From Nitratiruptor tergarcus DSM 16512 (GTDB taxonomy: Bacteria > Campylobacterota > Campylobacteria > Campylobacterales > Nitratiruptoraceae): DNA of 64,000 nt. The notes below the pieces were generated by a model. It was not told the origin of the DNA. It saw only the letters and a program-made list of their open reading frames with translations, and made no database searches. The position numbers were made by a program, and so were the translations under genes. The stretch's first letter is position 1; every line of letters starts with the position of its first letter. The stretch is taken from assembly GCF_027946175.1 (NCBI RefSeq), contig NZ_AP026671.1, positions 1,798,001 to 1,862,000 of the forward strand. The letters run 5' to 3'. This document shows positions 29,175 to 38,700 of this stretch, piece by piece.

Positions 29175-30551
29175 ATGAAAAGAGTAGTAGCGATAATGGC
29201 ACTGCTGCAAATAGTTGTTTTTGGAGCAGATTATGTGAAAGAACTTAAAGCCTACTTGACTGCAAAGGATTTTGGTGTTGATGGCATTATGTATACCTAC
29301 GATTTCAATCATGATGGATATATAGGATACAATGAATGGATATATGTAAGTACCAGAACTAATAATAAATACAGACTGCTAGGTACAGAACCTACTCCAA
29401 ATAATGCTTTCGGTTTCAAAAAAGTCAATATTCAACTGCAAAATGCTTCACCAATGGGCTATTTTATTTTTATAGATTTTCCACTTGACAGTGATAAAAG
29501 ATTTTCTTGGATCTATCTCTCTGCTACAAGTGGAAAAATATTTAAACTTATAGGTGCAACATCTGATCATAGGTTTGAATATCTTTATAATAACATGTAC
29601 CAATCTCCTCTGTCGGATTTAGAATATGTATTGGAAGATAACCAAGTGAGTTTTGTTTATAAAAGTATGGAAGATTTTCCATACATTGTAAGTGCATATG
29701 ATACAAGAGGATTTAGTTGGAAAGTAGTTCCAAGGGATCAGAGGGTATATATTGCAGATGGGAGTAATGGTCTGGTAGTGCTTGATATGAGCTATATAAA
29801 TTTCTACAATCCGCAACTCAGTATAAAAAAGATTTATGGACAGACTTATGATATAGCGGAAGATTTTCAACATCATAAAATATATATTGCTTTAGGCAAA
29901 AAGGGCATTAAAATGCTTGATAGTGAGAATCTTGATGAAATTACATCAGTTAAAGTTCCTAAAAAAAGGGTGAGTTTTGAAAATATTTGGCTCTCACCTG
30001 ATAAAAAAGCACTTTATGCACTTGATGGTAAAGGAGTGTTTGCTATTTATGGAGATCTTGAAAAAAACTCCATGAACTATTGTGATACCATAGCTGGTGA
30101 TTTTGCTGATATAGTTATTAGTGGTGACTATCTTTATTTAATAGATCGTAGTGAAGGTGTGAAGAGATACTCTTTGGCTACGCCTACCGCTCCAAGATTT
30201 GAAGTAGCTATAAGTGTTAAGGGGCTTGAAGATGGCGTAGTGATGGATGGCTATGTTTACGGTGTCTACGACCAAAAGACAAAAATGGTGGTTATTACAC
30301 CAGAGTGCAAAATAGCAAAAAATTTAGATACTCCTCATACAATATTTAAGCTTGTTGCAGATCCAGAGCATAAAAAACTATATGCTCTCAACAACGTTGC
30401 ATCTATTGATGTATTTGATGTAAGTAATCCGTTAGATCCACAATTTGAAAAAACGATATATTTGCCGTATCCTGCTATGGATCTAAAAATCAAAGGAAAT
30501 TTTGGATATATTGCAAATGGTGGAAATGGCCTCATAGTTATACAATTATAA
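29175..30551 (+). CDS. secreted LVIVD-type beta-propeller protein with two N-terminal WIY modules
   Basis: A 458-aa exported protein; GGAAAGGGG supports ATG 29175 over an in-frame upstream start. Signal peptide about 1-18. Residues 36-83 hold a module with an EF-hand-like loop (DFNHDGYIGYNE) followed by WIY and YRLLG; residues 93-137 hold a second copy (GYF...RFSWIY...KLIGAT). The rest is short repeats of the LVIVD kind (VYIADGSNGLVVLD, FGYIANGGNGLIVIQL), which form a propeller. A perfect palindrome follows the stop. It shares its N-terminal modules with the large minus-strand protein at 35791-39102. The function is unknown; a surface or periplasmic location is likely. Confidence 0.75.
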   Translation: MKRVVAIMALLQIVVFGADYVKELKAYLTAKDFGVDGIMYTYDFNHDGYIGYNEWIYVSTRTNNKYRLLGTEPTPNNAFGFKKVNIQLQNASPMGYFIFIDFPLDSDKRFSWIYLSATSGKIFKLIGATSDHRFEYLYNNMYQSPLSDLEYVLEDNQVSFVYKSMEDFPYIVSAYDTRGFSWKVVPRDQRVYIADGSNGLVVLDMSYINFYNPQLSIKKIYGQTYDIAEDFQHHKIYIALGKKGIKMLDSENLDEITSVKVPKKRVSFENIWLSPDKKALYALDGKGVFAIYGDLEKNSMNYCDTIAGDFADIVISGDYLYLIDRSEGVKRYSLATPTAPRFEVAISVKGLEDGVVMDGYVYGVYDQKTKMVVITPECKIAKNLDTPHTIFKLVADPEHKKLYALNNVASIDVFDVSNPLDPQFEKTIYLPYPAMDLKIKGNFGYIANGGNGLIVIQL

Positions 30552-30566
30552 TCTCTCACTTTATAT

Positions 30567-30590
30567 ATGCCGGGATATCCCGGCATTTTG
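30567..30590 (+). terminator. palindromic terminator after the LVIVD protein
   Basis: A perfect 20-base palindrome (ATGCCGGGAT repeated inverted) at 30567-30586 is followed by TTTT, 15 bases after the stop codon. As RNA it folds into a GC-rich stem with a minimal loop. Confidence 0.7.
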
Positions 30591-30682
30591 AAATCTCTCT
30601 TATATTCCTCCTGTATTTAATAAAACAATTATTGTGTATCAAAAATCAAGTTTAATATGTTTTTATATTTTATTTGATATAT

Positions 30683-30725
30683 TCAAGTAATATAACTTGA
30701 CATAGAATGACTAAGATGATATAAT
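30683..30725 (+). promoter_or_regulatory. consensus sigma-70 promoter of hsp20 with an overlapping inverted repeat
   Basis: TTGACA at 30697-30702 and TATAAT at 30720-30725 are separated by exactly 17 bp, a full-consensus housekeeping promoter, which is rare in this phylum, where -35 boxes are usually weak. The inverted repeat TCAAGT-N6-ACTTGA at 30683-30700 overlaps the -35 box, as expected for a repressor operator. It does not match the CIRCE (HrcA) or HAIR (HspR) sequences I know. Confidence 0.7.
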
Positions 30726-30751
30726 TACGAAAAACTAAAAGGAGGTGAGTG

Positions 30752-31189
30752 ATGATTCCTGTGGTTATCGATCCATTTAAAGAGTTAAGAGATATTGAAA
30801 GAAAAATCTCTTCTATGCTCGAATTTGAAAATAAGATGGCACCAAGTACACAAGTAGAAAATATCTGGATGCCAGCGGTGAATGAAAAAGAGGATGAAAA
30901 AGCTTACTATGTAGAAGTTGATCTACCTGGAGTGAAAAAAGAGGATATCAACCTTGAAGTGAAAGATAATGTTCTCACTATTAGTGGTGAGAGAAAATTC
31001 AAAAAAGAGGAAGAGGATAAGGGGTATAAAAGAGTTGAAAGCTTCTTTGGTAAGTTTGAACGCAGCTTTACTCTTCCAGCTGACGCAGATGCAGAAAAAA
31101 TTGAAGCAAAAGCTGAAGATGGCGTACTTCATATCACTATTCCAAAAGTAGAGCAAAAAGAGAATATCAAAAAAATCGAAGTCAAATAA
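30752..31189 (+). CDS. small heat shock protein of the Hsp20/alpha-crystallin family
   Basis: A 145-aa ATP-independent holdase. The alpha-crystallin domain runs from about 48 to 140, with the signature DLPGVKKEDINLEVKDNVLTISGER, and a C-terminal strand near LHITIPK. A perfect AAGGAGGTGA ribosome site precedes ATG 30752; the GTG just before it in frame is too close to that site. It has its own promoter upstream and terminator downstream, so it is monocistronic. It is the only ordinary housekeeping-type gene inside the surface-protein region. Confidence 0.93.
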   Translation: MIPVVIDPFKELRDIERKISSMLEFENKMAPSTQVENIWMPAVNEKEDEKAYYVEVDLPGVKKEDINLEVKDNVLTISGERKFKKEEEDKGYKRVESFFGKFERSFTLPADADAEKIEAKAEDGVLHITIPKVEQKENIKKIEVK

Positions 31190-31202
31190 ACAACCCTCTC
31201 CA

Positions 31203-31240
31203 AGCTCCTTGGGCTGATTGCAAAGTCCAAGGGGCTTTTC
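31203..31240 (+). terminator. rho-independent terminator of hsp20
   Basis: A 10-bp stem, AGCTCCTTGG (31203-31212) with CCAAGGGGCT (31227-31236) including one G-U pair, is followed by a TTTT tract. It lies 14 bases after the hsp20 stop. Confidence 0.8.
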
Positions 31241-31447
31241 TTCTCAACCATGTTCAAGCTACGAGCATATTTTTTCTTACTTACCTTATTATGAATATGC
31301 TTCTATAGGCTACATCCAAAAATAGCTGCTAATAAAATTAAAAATACCATTGAATATAAAATTCCAAGTAGTTATATTTAATAATAATTTAAGTAGACAA
31401 AAGTGATAATAGTTATAAGAATATATTAAATGAATTAGAAGAAAGTA
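31241..31447. other. AT-rich non-coding stretch
   Basis: Part of the 396-bp gap between hsp20 and paralog A. I see no open frame with a ribosome site, no tRNA-like fold and no strong promoter here, only AT-rich sequence. Confidence 0.6.
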
Positions 31448-31530
31448 CGGTTTCCTCCTTGCTTTCCACGCTCTTTGGTGTTATAAGTGGAATATAGGAG
31501 TTGAGCTGTATTCCAAAAAGCATGAAATAG
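31448..31530 (+). pseudogene. decayed remnant of a family gene (signal-peptide start and gene end)
   Basis: At 31453-31480 the DNA closely matches the signal-peptide coding part of the BspA-like paralogs: CCTCCTTGCTT, one extra T, CCA, then CTCTTTGGTG. It translates as SSLLSTLFG and ends at a stop soon after. At about 31511-31530 the sequence resembles the last codons of the PQQ-like gene and its stop (AAGC-TGAAATAGAG). This looks like the two ends of a family member whose middle was deleted. The matches are short, so chance is not excluded. Confidence 0.5.
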
Positions 31531-31552
31531 AGAGTATGTAAAGAGTATGTAA
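31531..31552 (+). repeat. 11-bp tandem direct repeat upstream of paralog A
   Basis: AGAGTATGTAA occurs twice in tandem. The related leader upstream of paralog D, near 41922, has only one such unit (AGAGTATAAAA). It lies about 35 bases before the start codon of A and could be part of its control region or simple slippage. Confidence 0.6.
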
Positions 31553-31585
31553 AATTAATACTCAACACCACAAAAAGGATATACC

Positions 31586-33139
31586 ATGAAACGCCTTGCA
31601 CTTTCCTCCCTCCTCCTGGCTTCCATTCTCTTCGGTGCTTCCAGTGAAGATGTAGTGGGTCAAGTAGGTAAAAAAGCTAACTATCCAATAGATGGCTACT
31701 TCGTTCACTATGGCTCGGGAGCATATGACTGGATATATAATCCAAGAGGGACTAATGGCCTCTATAAATTAGAAGGGCTCGATGAAAACGGTTACTTTAG
31801 GTGGACAAACCTCTCTACAACTTTTAAAGCATCTGTAAGTGATCATACACTTCATCTAAGCTCTACCCAGCCACAAACTATATTAGTGATAACTACTCCA
31901 AATCAAGAGGTAAATGTCAATCTTGCAACTATAAAGACAATTAAATGTAATTCCCTCTCTCCAGGAGATACATTTAAAATCAATGGCGTCACATATAAAG
32001 TAGTAGATAATACAATGCTTGAAAATATGGATCCCAAGAGTGATGATTATGAGCATATCTGCACATCCAAAGTAACAAATATGAGTGATCTTTTTCGTGA
32101 TGCTGTAAATTTCAATCAACCAATAGGCAAATGGGACACGTCCAGTGTGACAAATATGAGTAATATGTTTTGGAATGCTGTGAACTTTAATCAGCCAATA
32201 GGAAATTGGGATACATCCAATGTGATGAGAATGCGTCAAATGTTTTATTTTGCTGTGAAATTTAATCAGCCAATTGGAGACTGGGATACATCCAAAGTTA
32301 CAGATATGTATGGTATGTTTGAATATGCTACAAGCTTCAATCAGCCCATAGGCAAATGGGATACATCGAAAGTAACGAGTATGGGTTATATGTTCTTTTA
32401 TGCAATTCGGTTCAATCAAAATATTCAAAATTGGGATACATCGAGTGTAGTAAATATGAGTAATATGTTTGAATATGCTAAAAACTTTAATCAGCCAATC
32501 GGGGATTGGGATATATCCAAAGTTACAGATACGTCTCATATGTTTCGCCATGCCGAAAGCTTTAACCAATTCATAGGTAACTGGGATACATCGAAAGTGA
32601 CGAATATGAATAGTATGTTTGAAGATGCGTATAGTTTTAATCAGCCAATCGGCAACTGGGATACATCCAAAGTGACAAGTATGGGTAGTATGTTTTGGGG
32701 TGCTGCAAGCTTTAATCAGCCAATAGGAAACTGGGATACGTCCAATGTGACAAGTATGAATAGTATGTTTGCATATGCCAAGAGCTTCAATCAGCCAATA
32801 GGGAACTGGGATACATCGAAAGTGACAAATATGGGTAAAATGTTTAAATATGCTACAAGCTTCAATCAGCCGATTGGCAATTGGAATACATCAAAAGTGA
32901 CAAATATGTATGGTATGTTTTGGGGTGCCACAAGCTTCAATCAGCCAATTGGCAACTGGAATACATCCAATGTTACGAATATGAATTATATGTTTTACAA
33001 TGCTACAAGCTTCAACCAAAATATCCATAACTGGTGCGTGAGTAAAATCCCTCAAAAACCAACCCTGTTCGATACCGGCGCAGCATTTGAAGGCAGAGAT
33101 GATCTGCAACCAGTATGGGGTACATGCCCCAGCCAGTGA
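31586..33139 (+). CDS. BspA/DUF285-like secreted repeat protein, paralog A (12 repeats)
   Basis: A 517-aa protein: signal peptide 1-18 ([13 protein letters not shown]), WIY module 36-76 ([15 protein letters not shown]...KLEGLD..GYFRW), a beta-rich linker with one cysteine ([10 protein letters not shown]), then HICTSKV leading into twelve 25-residue repeats of the type [20 protein letters not shown] cap with [20 protein letters not shown] and a final cysteine ends it. DUF285/BspA repeats occur in surface proteins of mycoplasmas, oral bacteria and others, often in adhesion. AAAAAGGATA lies before ATG. The leader sequence matches that of paralog D, not those of B, C or E. Confidence 0.85.
   Translation: MKRLALSSLLLASILFGASSEDVVGQVGKKANYPIDGYFVHYGSGAYDWIYNPRGTNGLYKLEGLDENGYFRWTNLSTTFKASVSDHTLHLSSTQPQTILVITTPNQEVNVNLATIKTIKCNSLSPGDTFKINGVTYKVVDNTMLENMDPKSDDYEHICTSKVTNMSDLFRDAVNFNQPIGKWDTSSVTNMSNMFWNAVNFNQPIGNWDTSNVMRMRQMFYFAVKFNQPIGDWDTSKVTDMYGMFEYATSFNQPIGKWDTSKVTSMGYMFFYAIRFNQNIQNWDTSSVVNMSNMFEYAKNFNQPIGDWDISKVTDTSHMFRHAESFNQFIGNWDTSKVTNMNSMFEDAYSFNQPIGNWDTSKVTSMGSMFWGAASFNQPIGNWDTSNVTSMNSMFAYAKSFNQPIGNWDTSKVTNMGKMFKYATSFNQPIGNWNTSKVTNMYGMFWGATSFNQPIGNWNTSNVTNMNYMFYNATSFNQNIHNWCVSKIPQKPTLFDTGAAFEGRDDLQPVWGTCPSQ
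32111..33010 (+). repeat. twelve 75-bp coding repeats of paralog A
   Basis: Exactly 900 bp from the first FNQ codon to the cap. The framework FN(Q)PIG.W(D/N)TS.V..M..MF..A is kept; the residues between the two Met and after MF vary in almost every unit. Unit 5 (NIQNW) and unit 7 (FIGNW) deviate from the framework. Confidence 0.95.
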
Positions 33140-33163
33140 GCCTTTTGGCTTGCTGGGCTTTTT
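33133..33163 (+). terminator. terminator whose stem contains the stop codon of paralog A
   Basis: CCAGTGAGCC (33133-33142), loop TTTT, GGCTTGCTGG (33147-33156), then GC and five T. The TGA stop of paralog A is within the ascending arm. Confidence 0.85.
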
Positions 33164-33192
33164 GATTATTTTTCACCCAAAAAGGATACACC

Positions 33193-34521
33193 ATGAAACG
33201 CCTTGCACTTTCTTCTCTCCTCCTGGCTTCCATTCTCTTCGGTGCTCCAAGTGAAGATATAATAAACCAAGTAGGTAAAAAAGCTAACTATCCAATAGAT
33301 GGTTACTTCGTTCACTATGGCTCGGGAGCATATGACTGGATATATAATCCAAGAGGGACTAATGGCCTCTATAAATTAGAAGGGCTCGATCAAAACGGTT
33401 ACTTTAGATGGACAAACCTCTCTTCATCTTTTAAAGCATCTGTAAGTGATCATACACTTCATCTAAGCTCTACCCAGCCACAAACTATATTAGTGATAAC
33501 TACTCCAAATCAAGAGGTAAATGTCAATCTTGCAACTATAAAGACAATTAAATGTACTCAACTCTCTCCAGGAGATACATTTAAAATCAATGGCGTCACA
33601 TATAAAGTAGTAGATAATACAATGCTTTACAACATGGATCCCAAGAGTGATGATTATGAGCATATCTGCACATCCAAAGTAACGAATATGAACAATCTTT
33701 TCTCTAATGCTGTGGATTTTAACCAGCCAATTGGTAAATGGGATACATCGAATGTGACACGTATGCACTCTATGTTTAATGGTGCTGTGAATTTCAACCA
33801 GCCAATAGGAGACTGGGATACATCCAAAGTGACTAATATGTATGGCATGTTTTCTTATGCCACAAGCTTCAATCAGCCAATAGGCAATTGGGATACATCC
33901 AAAGTGACAGATATGGGTTATATGTTTTACAATGCTGTGAAATTCAATCAGCCAATTGGCAAATGGGATACATCCAATGTGATGAGTATGGATCAAATGT
34001 TTTATTATGCTATAAGTTTCAACCAGCCAATAGGAGATTGGGATACATCCAATGTGAAGTATATGGGTTCTATGTTTTACCATGCCACAAGCTTCAACCA
34101 GCCAATCGGAGACTGGAATACATCGAAAGTAATGTATATGTATGGGATGTTTAGAAATGCCACAAGCTTCAACCAGCCAATAGGAGATTGGAATACATCC
34201 AATGTTACGAGTATGAGTGAGATGTTTAGGCAAGCCACAAGCTTCAACCAGCCAATCGGCAATTGGGATACATCCAATGTTACGAGTATGAAGTATATGT
34301 TTTGGAATGCCACAAGCTTCAATCAGCCAATTGGCAACTGGGATACATCCAATGTTAAGTATATGAATAGTATGTTTTACTATGCCAAAAGCTTCAACCA
34401 AAATATCCATAACTGGTGCGTAAGCAAAATCCCTCAAAAACCTGCTGGTTTCGATACCGGCGCAGCATTTGAAGGCAGAGATGATCTGCAACCAGTATGG
34501 GGTACATGCCCCAGCCAGTGA
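33193..34521 (+). CDS. BspA/DUF285-like secreted repeat protein, paralog B (9 repeats)
   Basis: A 442-aa protein with the same plan as paralog A: signal peptide, WIY module, linker ([10 protein letters not shown]), nine repeats and Cys cap (PAGFDTG type). From about codon 17 to the first repeat its DNA is nearly identical to paralog D, 8.8 kb away, including the diagnostic KCTQL, MLYNMDP and [10 protein letters not shown] stretches. The repeats then differ at once. The linker before the gene (GGGCTTTTTGATT...AAAAAGGATACACC) is the one also found before C and E. It is probably read separately from A because of the terminator between them. Confidence 0.85.
   Translation: MKRLALSSLLLASILFGAPSEDIINQVGKKANYPIDGYFVHYGSGAYDWIYNPRGTNGLYKLEGLDQNGYFRWTNLSSSFKASVSDHTLHLSSTQPQTILVITTPNQEVNVNLATIKTIKCTQLSPGDTFKINGVTYKVVDNTMLYNMDPKSDDYEHICTSKVTNMNNLFSNAVDFNQPIGKWDTSNVTRMHSMFNGAVNFNQPIGDWDTSKVTNMYGMFSYATSFNQPIGNWDTSKVTDMGYMFYNAVKFNQPIGKWDTSNVMSMDQMFYYAISFNQPIGDWDTSNVKYMGSMFYHATSFNQPIGDWNTSKVMYMYGMFRNATSFNQPIGDWNTSNVTSMSEMFRQATSFNQPIGNWDTSNVTSMKYMFWNATSFNQPIGNWDTSNVKYMNSMFYYAKSFNQNIHNWCVSKIPQKPAGFDTGAAFEGRDDLQPVWGTCPSQ
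33718..34392 (+). repeat. nine 75-bp coding repeats of paralog B
   Basis: 675 bp, exactly nine units. Every unit keeps FNQPIG; the variable pairs between the two Met are HS, YG, GY, DQ, GS, YG, SE, KY and NS. Confidence 0.95.
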
Positions 34522-34544
34522 GCCTCTGGCTTGCTGGGCTTTTT
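34515..34544 (+). terminator. terminator containing the stop codon of paralog B
   Basis: The same stem as after paralog A (CCAGTGAGCC / GGCTTGCTGG) but with the loop TCT, followed by GC and five T. The stop codon lies inside the stem. Confidence 0.85.
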
Positions 34545-34573
34545 GATTATTTTTCACACAAAAAGGATACACC

Positions 34574-35752
34574 ATGAAACGCCTTGCACTTTCCTCTCTT
34601 CTCCTGGCTTCTACACTTTTTGGCGCTCCAAGTGAAGATATAATAAACCAAGTAGGTAAAAAAGCTAACTATCCAATAGATGGCTACTTCGTTCACTATG
34701 GCTCGGGAGCATATGACTGGATATATAATCCAAGAGGGACTAATGGCCTCTATAAATTAGAAGGGCTCGATCAAAACGGTTACTTTAGATGGACAAACCT
34801 CTCTGCATCTTTTAAAGCATCTGTAAGTGATCATACACTTCATCTAAGCTCTACCCAGCCACAAACTATCTTGGAGATAACTACTCCAAATCAAGAGGTA
34901 AATGTTAATCTTGCAACTATTAAGACAATTAAATGTAATTCCCTCTCTCCAGGAGATACATTTAAAATCAATGGCGTTAGATATAAAGTAGTAGATAATA
35001 CAATGCTAAAAAACATGGATCCCAAGAGTGATGATTATGAGCATATCTGTACATCCAAAGTAACGAATATGAGCAATCTTTTTCGTGATGCAGTCAATTT
35101 CAATCAACCAATAGGCAACTGGGATACATCCAATGTGACGGATATGAGTAGTATGTTTTGGAGTGCTGTGAAATTCAACCAGCCAATTGGAGATTGGAAT
35201 ACATCCAATGTTACATATATGGGTTCTATGTTTCATAATGCTGTGAAATTCAATCAGCCAATTGGCGACTGGGATACATCGAATGTTAGAGGTATGGGCT
35301 ATATGTTTGATCATGCCACAAGTTTCAATCAGCCAATTGGCAATTGGGATACATCAAATGTGAGATATATGGCTGGTATGTTTGAAGATGCCACAAGCTT
35401 CAATCAGCCAATAGGAGATTGGAATACATCCAATGTGACGAATATGAGTTGGATGTTTTACAATGCTACAAGTTTCAATCAGCCAATTGGAAAATGGGAT
35501 ACATCAAATGTGAGATATATGGCTGGTATGTTTGAAGATGCCACAAGCTTCAATCAGCCAATAGGCAAATGGAATACATCCAATGTAACGAATATGGATT
35601 ATATGTTTTATCAAGCCACAAGCTTCAACCAAAATATCCGTAATTGGTGCGTAAGCAAAATTGCACAAAAACCTACGTATTTCGATACTGGTGCAGCATT
35701 TGAAGGCAGAGATGATCTCCAGCCGGTATGGGGCACATGCCCTGGCCAGTGA
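34574..35752 (+). CDS. BspA/DUF285-like secreted repeat protein, paralog C (7 repeats)
   Basis: A 392-aa protein: signal peptide, WIY module, linker with LEITTP and KCNSLSP, seven repeats, Cys cap (PTYFDTG type). Its head shares the LSASFKAS and LEIT features with paralog E. Repeats 4-5 and 6-7 are a recent 150-bp duplication. It is last in the A-B-C array and converges with the large minus-strand gene at 35791. The hairpin at its stop has lost part of the stem and the T run. Confidence 0.85.
   Translation: MKRLALSSLLLASTLFGAPSEDIINQVGKKANYPIDGYFVHYGSGAYDWIYNPRGTNGLYKLEGLDQNGYFRWTNLSASFKASVSDHTLHLSSTQPQTILEITTPNQEVNVNLATIKTIKCNSLSPGDTFKINGVRYKVVDNTMLKNMDPKSDDYEHICTSKVTNMSNLFRDAVNFNQPIGNWDTSNVTDMSSMFWSAVKFNQPIGDWNTSNVTYMGSMFHNAVKFNQPIGDWDTSNVRGMGYMFDHATSFNQPIGNWDTSNVRYMAGMFEDATSFNQPIGDWNTSNVTNMSWMFYNATSFNQPIGKWDTSNVRYMAGMFEDATSFNQPIGKWNTSNVTNMDYMFYQATSFNQNIRNWCVSKIAQKPTYFDTGAAFEGRDDLQPVWGTCPGQ
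35099..35623 (+). repeat. seven 75-bp coding repeats of paralog C with an internal 150-bp duplication
   Basis: 525 bp, seven units. Units 4-5 (35324-35473) and 6-7 (35474-35623) are near copies: both first halves encode [13 protein letters not shown], with long identical DNA stretches exactly 150 bp apart. Confidence 0.95.
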
Positions 35753-35768
35753 GCCTTTTGGCTTGCTG
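35746..35768 (+). terminator. eroded family terminator after paralog C
   Basis: CCAGTGAGCC, TTTT, GGCTTGCTG is still there with the stop codon in the stem, but the outer pair and the T run are replaced by AAATTTC. It may no longer terminate well. The convergent gene ends 23 bases on. Confidence 0.6.
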
Positions 35769-35790
35769 AAATTTCATTAGAAAAAGAACT

Positions 35791-38700
35791 TTAGAATCCA
35801 GGAGTGCAAATTTCGTGAAGTTGTCCACTCCAAAAACTACAACTAAGTATAGATCCATCCTCATTAAAATAAATTTCGTATCCTTGTCTATTTCCTTCAT
35901 AATAGCTTGTATATACGCTTATTTTTCCTGAAGGACAAAATTTTTGTATTGTTATTCCATGTTGTATAAATTTATTATCTTGAAAAAGATAATCTGCTTT
36001 CCATTCATATTCTGGAAATTGTTCTTCACAGTATAGTACTTCTACCATTTTCTCATCAAAATAATGTTGGGATATTTGAACTATATATTCTTCTCCACAC
36101 TTATGCTTAAACCATTTCCAATATCCAATAGGTTTTCCATTTTTCCTCAATTGCTCTGAATAGAGTTTATATGCCGAACAAGGTTGTTCATTTCCGTGCT
36201 GATCGTAAGGCGGATTATATTGACAAGTAATATCCACTCCATCTTCTCTATGTTGTACTTTTGTGCACAAAGAGCTTCTATTTTCACCAAAGTCACAATC
36301 GTCTGGAGCATGCAAAGAGCAGTACTCTGGTGCAGGGAATCCTTCCCAACGAGTCACCTCTTCTCCCAATGGGAGGCATTGGCCATTAAATGGGAGACAT
36401 TGAGTGTTTCCACTCGCTTTTTCGTACTGCTGTATCACAGTTTTCGATTTATAATATGTACCCTCTTTGTAGAGTAGTGCATAGGCATACACTTTTGAAG
36501 ACTCATGCAGCGTAAAAGGACCTGTATATCGGATAAAATCTCCGCTTTCTCCTATTCTGTAATAGATTGTTGCTCCCTGTGATTGCGTGAGAGTGATGGT
36601 GATGGAGTCTTCAAAAGTGGTAGATGCAGGAGAAAATTGCGGTTTTTCCACATCGAAAAGGAAAAAAACTTGTTGCATAGATACAGAGCTTCCCCATGTC
36701 CACTTGCCCGAAGAGATATCTGCATTGCGAAGAAAAGCTCGTACTTTCAAAGCAGTATTTTTTGGCAAATAGAGGGGGCTATCACCTCTTTTCCAAACCT
36801 GTGGGCAGTTTTGGATATCTTCAATAGAGATATCCTCCGTCTCCTCTACCGAAGAGCCTGTATTGTAACAGTATTTTATGTAATCTTGAAGATCGGTATT
36901 TTTGTTAAAAAACTCCACTGCATATTGTGTATTGTTTTGCCCCTTTGTTCTGAGTTGAGGAGGAAGCAAAAGTTTGCTATGCCAATCAAGAAGGGAATAC
37001 TTTGTGGTTTTGTAGATATTTATATAATCTGTCTCATAGATATCATTGATCTTTTTGCCTTTTATATCGGTTTCAAGATCCAATTTACCTCTCACTAGAC
37101 CGTAAATATTGCTCGTAAGCTGAGCTTCAGTGGCAAAAGCATTTTCATCATCCAATGGTTGGGCGATAAATTCTTTACTGATTTTTCCCACCATTACATT
37201 ATCAAGCGTAATACCGCTTTGCAATATGCCAATTTTCAGCCTAGCAATATCACTCACCAACTTCACATAGGGAATAAAAGAGACATTTGGAAAGAGATAG
37301 GCTTTGCCTGTTGCACTTAAGGAGACATTGAGATTTGATTGCGTAACCTCTTGAGACCTTTCACTACAATTTCCATCTATATTTATCCCATTGAAGCTGT
37401 CATAACGAAGCTTTGCATATCCTTCTCTTCCAAAATCGTACTTATATACAATTTGCCCATCGATTTTGCCTTCGATTCCTACTGTAATCGTAGGTACTAC
37501 TCCTATCTCTAACCGTGCAAGTTTTCCACCTCCAGCTTGATCTAAAGGGATAGGGATACGAAACTCCCCCAATGAGATATCTTTTTCAAAATGCAAATCA
37601 TCACCCAATGCGATTTTTGTGAGATCTCCTTTTATACTAAATTCCAAATGTGCATCAAAATACATATCCTGTGTATATTCAATATAGCGCAAACCACTCC
37701 ATCCAAGATCGCCCTGTGTAAAAAAAGCCAAACCTATATCTATAAAACTTCCTTGTGTAGAAAATTCAAGATATACCTGGCGCTCATCCGGAAAAGATAT
37801 GAAAAAATCGAGAGGAACTTTCGCCTCTTTTTCACCTGAGAGGGAGATATTTCTTCTTGTCAATTCACACCGGCTCACATCGAAATGACACTCTATATCC
37901 TTTAAAGAAAGTGGTATTTTGTATCCTTTTGGAATCTCGATACGCATCACCGGTCGAGATACACCTCCATCTCTTGTCACTCCTCCCTTGTAATATATGG
38001 TATATCTAAGGGGATCTTTGTTGTATGCATCATATTTGCTTTTGAGTATTCCTGAACGAAGAGTTCTTTGAAAATTTGTTTCTCTACTTTTTACTTTAAA
38101 TGAAAGTTCTTTGATAACATCTTCCAATTTTTGAGGATCCTTAAGGGTTGCTATGCAATATGCTCCTCTCTCATCTATAGATTCGATCATGCCTATGAAA
38201 TTTTCCCCCACAAAAAGAGGCTTATTTATGGCACTATTATCGAGTGAAGCAAAAATTTTGTAGTGAGTATCGTCTATTTTTTCTGATTTATCGAGAGCCA
38301 ATTCTATACTACCATCTGCCTTTTGCAGTGAAAAACTTTCTATTTCATGTTCTACATTTAGAGTTGTACTTGGAGGATTGTTTATAAAATCATCTATATT
38401 CACTCCAGGCAGGAGAGATTCTATATTCATGCTTCCTGACATACATGCAGGATAGCTACCATCACAATAGATGATGAGATTCTTCCCCTCTTTTTTGACT
38501 CTTATACCCAAAAGTTCGTCAGGAATATTGTTACCATCTATATCTAAATAGTAAAATGTATTTTGTGAAGTCGCTCCCATCAGCTTATAGACAGCGCCAT
38601 CTTTTGTAACATATATCCATGAAAATCTTTGATCGCTATCCTCGTTAAATGCTATGTAGGAGAAATATCCTTGCAGATCCCGGTTTTTATCCAAATCCGC

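Noticed and set aside
29097-29312. 71-aa minus-strand frame upstream of the LVIVD gene
   Set aside because: It covers the start and ribosome site of the plus-strand gene and has no coding features.
30587-31585. Prophage or insertion-sequence boundary at the edge of the surface-protein region
   Set aside because: I found no integrase, transposase, tRNA target or flanking terminal repeats; the region appears to have grown by internal duplication.
33490-34575. 361-codon open frame on the minus strand across paralog B, and similar long antisense frames in the other arrays
   Set aside because: They arise because a 75-bp repeat without antisense stops keeps a shadow frame open. They have no ribosome site, and their protein is a periodic image of the sense repeats.
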